From the NCBI RefSeq assembly GCF_000158915.1, contig NZ_GG657754.1, positions 6,513,724-6,549,292 of the forward strand: 35,569 nt of DNA. The letters are read 5' to 3'. This DNA is from Streptomyces himastatinicus ATCC 53653 (GTDB lineage Bacteria > Actinomycetota > Actinomycetes > Streptomycetales > Streptomycetaceae). The translations under genes and the position numbers were made by a program. Below are positions 32,223 to 35,569 of this stretch, one piece after another. Position 1 is the first letter of the stretch, and each line of letters starts with the position of its first letter. The notes below the pieces were generated by a model. That model had not been told where the DNA came from, made no database searches, and worked only from the letters and a program-made list of their open reading frames with translations.

Positions 32223-32240
32223 GCCGGGGAGCACGTCAAG
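32185..32240 (+). ncRNA. Omega-RNA scaffold and right end of the TnpB element
   Basis: Two adjacent hairpins, ACGGTC-ACAC-GACCGT (32185-32200) and CCCCGG-(8 nt)-CCGGGG (32210-32229), overlap the tnpB 3' end and precede GCACGTCAAG. This is the arrangement of TnpB guide RNAs, where the scaffold is the right end of the element and the guide is the adjoining host DNA (here from about 32241). Transcription was not demonstrated. Confidence 0.6.
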
Positions 32241-32465
32241 TCACGCGTCGAACGTGCCCGCCTTCGCACCCCGCAGGAAGGCGGCGAGCGTCGCCGGGGC
32301 CGTGGTGAGGACCACGCCCGGGTCGTCGCTCTCCCGGATCAGCAGCCGTCCCCCGCTGGCGGCGATCTCCACGCACTGGCCCTCGCCCACGGAGTACGAG
32401 GACTTGCGCCAGCGCGGATGGTGCTGGTTCCCGGCGAACGGTGCAGAGGTACATGAGGTGTTCAT
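32241..32465 (-). CDS. DUF397 protein (second trio)
   Basis: The 74-residue protein starts at ATG 32465 (MNTSCTSAPFAGNQHHPRWR) and contains the DUF397 signature WRKSSYSVGEGQCVEIA, then LLIRESDDPG and TLAAFLRGAKAGTFDA. The start lies 17 nt downstream of the XRE gene, in the same operon. The TnpB element ends exactly at its stop codon, so insertion left the protein intact but placed new DNA directly downstream. Confidence 0.92.
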   Translation of the reverse strand: MNTSCTSAPFAGNQHHPRWRKSSYSVGEGQCVEIAASGGRLLIRESDDPGVVLTTAPATLAAFLRGAKAGTFDA

Positions 32466-32482
32466 GTGTGGGGCCCTCTTTC

Positions 32483-33367
32483 TCATACGAGATCTGCGAT
32501 AAGGCCCTTCGTCGCATCCGGAGACAGCGCGCTGTCGGCGATGCGGCCGAAGGCGTCGACGAAAACGTTGACGTCGTCGACACCTTCGACGTACGTGGGC
32601 CCGCGCAGGTTCTCCTGGGAGACCACATCCGGCATCGGACCGGGGAAGCCCACGAGTGTGAACGCGCCGGCGTCCCCCGGATTGGGCGCCGCGTCGATCG
32701 GCATCACCTGGAGCGTCACCGTCGGCCACTCCGCGACGTCCAGCAACCGGCGCAGCTGCTCGGCCATGATGGCCGGGCGGTCGGCGAACCGGCGGCGCAG
32801 CGCCGTCTCGTGGATGACGGCCCACAGCCGCAGCGGGGTGTCCGCTCGGGTGAGCACGGCCTGGCGGGCGAGCCGCACCTCGGCGAGGGCGGACACCTCG
32901 GAGGCGCTGCGGGCCCTGGCGTTCGCGGCGATCGTCTCGCGCGCGTACTCCGACGTCTGGAGCAGCCCGGGGATGACCAGCGGGGCGTAGTCGCGGACGG
33001 AGTCGGCGTCCGACTCCAGCGATATGTAGTCGGCGTAGGCGGGCGCGACGACGCCGCGGTACGTCTGCCACCAGCCGCGTTTGCCCGCGTCCTTGGCGAG
33101 CCCCTCCAGCGCCACCCGGATCTCGCAGTCGGTGACCTCGTACGCCCGCAGCAGGACCTCGACCTCGGTGGTGCGGATGGTCGCGTTGGCGTTCTCGATG
33201 CGCGACAGCTTGGGGGCGGTCCAGTGGCGGGCGCCAGGCGAGCCGTTCGCGGTCGCGTTGAGCGCTTCGGCGGCCGCGTCCAGTGTCATCCCCGCTTCGG
33301 TGCGCAGCTTCCGCAGAGTTGAACCCAGACGCCTGCGCCGTACGGTGGGCACTGGCTGGTAGGACAT
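32483..33367 (-). CDS. XRE-family regulator with DUF5753
   Basis: The 294-residue protein starts at ATG 33367 (MSYQPVPTVRRRRLGSTLRK). The Xre HTH occupies residues 10-75 (LRTEAGMTLDAAAEALN, WTAPKLSRIENANATIRTTE) and DUF5753 the rest (IPGLLQTSEYARETIAANA, VIHETALRRRFADRPAIMAE, VTLQVMPIDAAPNPGDAGAF, FPGPMPDVVSQENLRGPTYV). It is the intact counterpart of the gene broken at 5240-7135. It is followed by DUF397 and diverges from the HATPase gene; such trios control development and antibiotic production in Streptomyces (WhiJ/AbaA-like). Confidence 0.93.
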   Translation of the reverse strand: MSYQPVPTVRRRRLGSTLRKLRTEAGMTLDAAAEALNATANGSPGARHWTAPKLSRIENANATIRTTEVEVLLRAYEVTDCEIRVALEGLAKDAGKRGWWQTYRGVVAPAYADYISLESDADSVRDYAPLVIPGLLQTSEYARETIAANARARSASEVSALAEVRLARQAVLTRADTPLRLWAVIHETALRRRFADRPAIMAEQLRRLLDVAEWPTVTLQVMPIDAAPNPGDAGAFTLVGFPGPMPDVVSQENLRGPTYVEGVDDVNVFVDAFGRIADSALSPDATKGLIADLV

Positions 33368-33524
33368 GGCGTCAGTCTGTCCTATCGCCGACAGGGGTCA
33401 CCAGGCGGCATATGCCAGTTGTGAGCTAAAGGGTCGAAACATTGCGACTGACACTCCCGATGAGCCAGGATCGCTCTTGCGACATGGCGGCAGTGCGCTG
33501 CGCTTTGGAGGGGCCCCGGACCAT

Positions 33525-33923
33525 ATGGCAGACAACACGCAGCGGTACGAATTCCGCCTCCGCGTCCACCCGCAGAAACTCGCCGAGGTGCGCCGCGCCG
33601 TCGGCGCCCGGCTGCGCCTGTGGGGACGCGAGGAACTGATCACACCCGCGGCGATGTGCGTCACCGAACTGCTGTCCAACGTCCACAAGCACGCGGCGTC
33701 GCCCGAGTGCGTGCTGACGCTCGAAAACCGCCCGTACGGGATATGCGCCGCCGTCTTCGACTCCGAGACCTCACTGCCGGTGGTCAAGGAGCCGGACTTC
33801 CTCTCGGAGTGCGGGCGCGGGATGTTCCTGCTCAGCAAGACGGCGCATGAGTGGGGTACGGACCTCCACGACCACGGCAAGACGGTCTGGTTCACGCTGC
33901 GTGCCGAAGCGGTGGATCCCTGA
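33525..33923 (+). CDS. RsbW-like HATPase_c protein (second trio)
   Basis: The 132-residue protein is placed at ATG 33525 (MADNTQRYEFRLRVHPQKLA), with GGAGGGG about 11 nt upstream. GHKL motifs: MCVTELLSNVHKHAA (N box), AAVFDSETSLPV (G1, D-S-E in place of D-x-G) and GRGMFLLSKTAHEWG (G2). It resembles RsbW/SpoIIAB anti-sigma kinases but is probably a dedicated partner in the XRE/DUF397 trio. It diverges from the XRE gene at 33367. Confidence 0.87.
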   Translation: MADNTQRYEFRLRVHPQKLAEVRRAVGARLRLWGREELITPAAMCVTELLSNVHKHAASPECVLTLENRPYGICAAVFDSETSLPVVKEPDFLSECGRGMFLLSKTAHEWGTDLHDHGKTVWFTLRAEAVDP

Positions 33924-33995
33924 CCGGCGGGTGCGCGCACCTTCTCCGGGGCGCGACTTCAGCGGATCGATCAGCTTGGGTCCGCAGTGACCCGT

Positions 33996-34009
33996 GCCCC
34001 GTTCGGGGC
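33996..34009 (+). terminator. Short hairpin downstream of the HATPase gene
   Basis: GCCCC/GGGGC with a GTTC loop, 72 nt after the stop. Weak but the only such structure near it. Confidence 0.35.
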
Positions 34010-34220
34010 GGTGGCAGCAACCGGACATCGTTGCTTCCGCTTCGTGGCGGAGCGTCGTCGCATTGCGACTGATCGTGTCCGGATAGCGGTCTCATGGGCT
34101 GACGGTTCGTAACTTGCTGACAACACGCACCGCTTGACGCGTGGTCGAGCGCCGTGTCGCGCTCTGACGCGCCGGACTTGGTCTATTCTTTACTTCACGC
34201 CCCGCGTTGACGTCGTCGCT

Positions 34221-34252
34221 GTGCGCGAATTACTGTCATCAGTGATTTCGCA
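34221..34252. promoter_or_regulatory. Imperfect palindrome in the 33924-34351 gap
   Basis: GTGCG...ATTACTG and CAGTGATTTCGCAC form an interrupted inverted repeat around TCAT, in locally AT-richer DNA about 100 bp upstream of the regulator at 34352. It may be an operator or leader structure. The rest of the 428-bp gap holds no gene that I accept. Confidence 0.3.
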
Positions 34253-34351
34253 CCATGCTGCCTCCGCGTTTTGAGCACGTTGAGGCATGGAATTCCAAGA
34301 ACCAGGCCGGTATTTGCAGAACTAGGTAACTGTCGCCCTCCAGGGGAAGTC

Positions 34352-35170
34352 ATGGTTGGTCTTGTGACGATGTCCGAGCCTTCTCCTGAGCATGAGACGG
34401 ACTCCTCGGTTCCCGCCATGACCGGCGACTATGTCGAGCGTGCCCTGCTGGCCGCCCGCGATCTGATCGAGTCCACGGTCACCCGGCACCGGCGGGAGCT
34501 GGCCCAGGACTCCTGGGCGGGGAAGGCCCTCGGGCAGGTGCCGCTCGCCGAGGTCGTCGACACGCTCGTGGACGGGGCCGAACGGACCGTGAGCGTCGTC
34601 CTGTCGGGCGGCGAGGAGCAGTCGGAGGTCGTCTGCTCGGCGCTCGCCCGGCCCGCCCGGGGTGGCCGCGGGCGCAGGGCGGTGCGGCTGCTGTGTCTGC
34701 CGCGGGCGCTGGAGGCGGCCCGGGTGCGGGCGCTGGCGCGCACCGATCCGCGCTGCGAAGTCCGCGTATGTGACGGGGAGTTACCGGAAGCGCTGTTCAT
34801 CGACGGCCAGATCGTCTACGTCCGGAACGAACCGCCGGACCCGGCGCGGGACGGCGGGCGGCAGGCGTCGCTCGTCGAGGATCCCGCCGCGGTGCAGGCC
34901 CTGGAGCTGATGTTCGCGGGGACCTGGGGGAACGCCGTGGCGCTGGAGGACTATCCGCGGCTGGGCGGGCGGCTGTGCCCCACGTCCACGCGGCGCATCC
35001 TGGAATGCCTGCGCACGGGCCACACCGATGAGGTGGCGGCGCGCGACATGCAGGTGTCCCTGCGGACCTACCGCCGGTATGTCGCGGAGATCATGCGGGA
35101 GCTGGGCGCCGGATCCCGCTTCCAGGCGGGGGTGCGGGCGGTGGAGCTGGGGCTGCTGCCGGACCGCTGA
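34352..35170 (+). CDS. LuxR-HTH regulator with PLD-like/TrmB-like N-terminal region
   Basis: I place the start at ATG 34352 (MVGLVTMSEPSPEHETDSSV) after AGGGGAAG, giving 272 residues. A helical N-terminal region (YVERALLAARDLIESTVTRH) leads to an alpha/beta region (VRLLCLPRALEAARVRALAR, then CEVRVCDGELPEALFIDGQI) that resembles the sensor part of TrmB-like and phospholipase-D-like regulators. The C-terminal LuxR HTH reads RRILECLRTGHTDEVAARDM, QVSLRTYRRYVAEIMRELGA. The start of the next gene is related to its N terminus. Ligand and targets are unknown. Confidence 0.82.
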   Translation: MVGLVTMSEPSPEHETDSSVPAMTGDYVERALLAARDLIESTVTRHRRELAQDSWAGKALGQVPLAEVVDTLVDGAERTVSVVLSGGEEQSEVVCSALARPARGGRGRRAVRLLCLPRALEAARVRALARTDPRCEVRVCDGELPEALFIDGQIVYVRNEPPDPARDGGRQASLVEDPAAVQALELMFAGTWGNAVALEDYPRLGGRLCPTSTRRILECLRTGHTDEVAARDMQVSLRTYRRYVAEIMRELGAGSRFQAGVRAVELGLLPDR

Positions 35171-35278
35171 CCCGCCTTCACCTATAGCGCCCATGGCCGG
35201 AACCCACGACTCATAACCCAAAACCGATAGCGCATGGCACTCGAGACCTTGACCACGTCGCGAGGCAGGAATGACGAC

Positions 35279-35569
35279 ATGAAGGATCCCGGTGATCCGG
35301 GGGACGTTCTGGAGCGGACGTTACGGGAGGTGCGGGCCCTCATCGAGGCCACCGTCGTCGAACACCGGGCCCGAAGAACGAGAACGGGGCAGTTCACCCA
35401 GGTGGGAATGGCGGACGGGGCGTTCCTGGCCGCCGCCGAACAGGTGATCACCAAGGCGCGGGGTCGGGTGGACGCCGTGTTCCCGGAAGCGCCGGGCCGG
35501 ATGGCGGCGGCGCACGCGGCGCTCACCGCCCTGCTGCTGAACCTGGACGACGACGCGGTGCGGGTGCGG
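35279..35569 (+). CDS. Truncated paralog of the preceding regulator (open at the window end)
   Basis: From ATG 35279, preceded by GCAGGAATG, the frame is open to the window edge (97 codons). It begins MKDPGDPGDVLERTLREVRA and continues LIEATVVEHRARRTRTGQFT, then AFLAAAEQVITKARGRVDAV. LERTLREVRALIEATVVEHR aligns with ERALLAARDLIESTVTRHR of the gene just upstream, so the two are tandem paralogs or share an N-terminal module. The C-terminal part, including any HTH, lies outside the window. Confidence 0.75.
   Translation, partial: MKDPGDPGDVLERTLREVRALIEATVVEHRARRTRTGQFTQVGMADGAFLAAAEQVITKARGRVDAVFPEAPGRMAAAHAALTALLLNLDDDAVRVR

Larger units (their letters stand above)
30688..32240 (+). mobile_element. 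IS200/IS605-type element with decayed tnpA and intact tnpB
   Basis: The right end is fixed by the terminal structure GGAATCCCCGG...CCGGGGAGCACGTCAAG at about 32201-32240, typical of Streptomyces TnpB elements, abutting the DUF397 stop codon at 32241. The left end is inferred: TTAC at 30684-30687, a common target and TAM for the group, precedes GGGCATCTTGTGTGAAGGCC. An 8-bp hairpin CTCTGGCC/GGCCAGAG sits at 30749-30768. The element has no terminal inverted repeats or target duplication, as expected. tnpA (minus) and tnpB (plus) are arranged head to head. Confidence 0.7.

Noticed and set aside
1..35569. CRISPR array or cas genes
   Set aside because: No regularly spaced repeats and no Cas proteins; the only Cas-related protein is TnpB in its own transposable element.

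Overview
The window is high-GC DNA with Streptomyces-type gene content: CslA/GlxA tip-glucan genes, XRE/DUF397/HATPase regulatory trios, an AA10 LPMO behind DasR-like sites, GTG and TTG starts, and strong GC-rich hairpin terminators. It looks like a chromosomal accessory-rich stretch of a Streptomyces or close relative. Everything was read by eye from the sequence; no database search was run, so family names rest on recognised motifs.

Layout. 1-3973 (minus strand): cslA-glxA plus a truncated downstream gene. 4.3-7.7 kb: a GntR/FadR regulator, then a DUF397/XRE/HATPase regulatory trio whose XRE gene is split by a complete IS5-family insertion sequence (5560-6622). 7.9-11.4 kb: a Tat-exported DUF1868 2H-phosphoesterase-like protein, a VOC gene remnant, a secreted tripeptidyl-aminopeptidase-type hydrolase and a small membrane protein, with a 91-bp imperfect direct repeat at both sides. 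11.4-14.2 kb: a divergent tetR/SDR pair sharing an operator region, then an HSL-type esterase. 14.2-16.1 kb: a membrane-anchored Pro-rich protein with an odd internal frame, an MmyB-type XRE regulator and a divergent 4-oxalocrotonate tautomerase. 16.2-18.5 kb: a caspase-like protease fused through one membrane helix to a PbpA-type transpeptidase domain that has lost its catalytic motifs, preceded by a 32-codon gene. 18.7-20.0 kb: a secreted anchor-type protein and a GNAT acetyltransferase.

20.26-28.9 kb holds the main biosynthetic system, a class II two-peptide lanthipeptide cluster: lanA1 (alpha-type precursor), lanM1, lanA2 (beta-type precursor), lanM2, lanT (C39 peptidase ABC exporter), with a convergent LuxR-type regulator. 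Each precursor gene is followed by a hairpin before its own LanM. The alpha core carries the CTxTxEC lipid II-binding motif of mersacidin, actagardine and haloduracin-alpha; the beta core carries the TTPATP start and CPTxxCTxxC end of lichenicidin and haloduracin beta peptides. No LanFEG immunity transporter and no LanP protease lie in the window.

29.7-35.6 kb: tRNA-Lys(CTT), a chitin-type AA10 LPMO with two palindromic DasR-like sites, an IS200/IS605-type element with decayed tnpA and intact tnpB, a second DUF397/XRE/HATPase trio, and two tandem paralogous genes of which the first ends in a LuxR-type HTH; the last is cut by the window end.

Stretches above 300 bases without a gene are 3974-4312 (one strong hairpin), 8658-8996 (direct repeat plus VOC remnant), 12840-13163 (one strong hairpin) and 33924-34351 (two weak inverted repeats). 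10491-10752 and 20021-20260 show no convincing gene.
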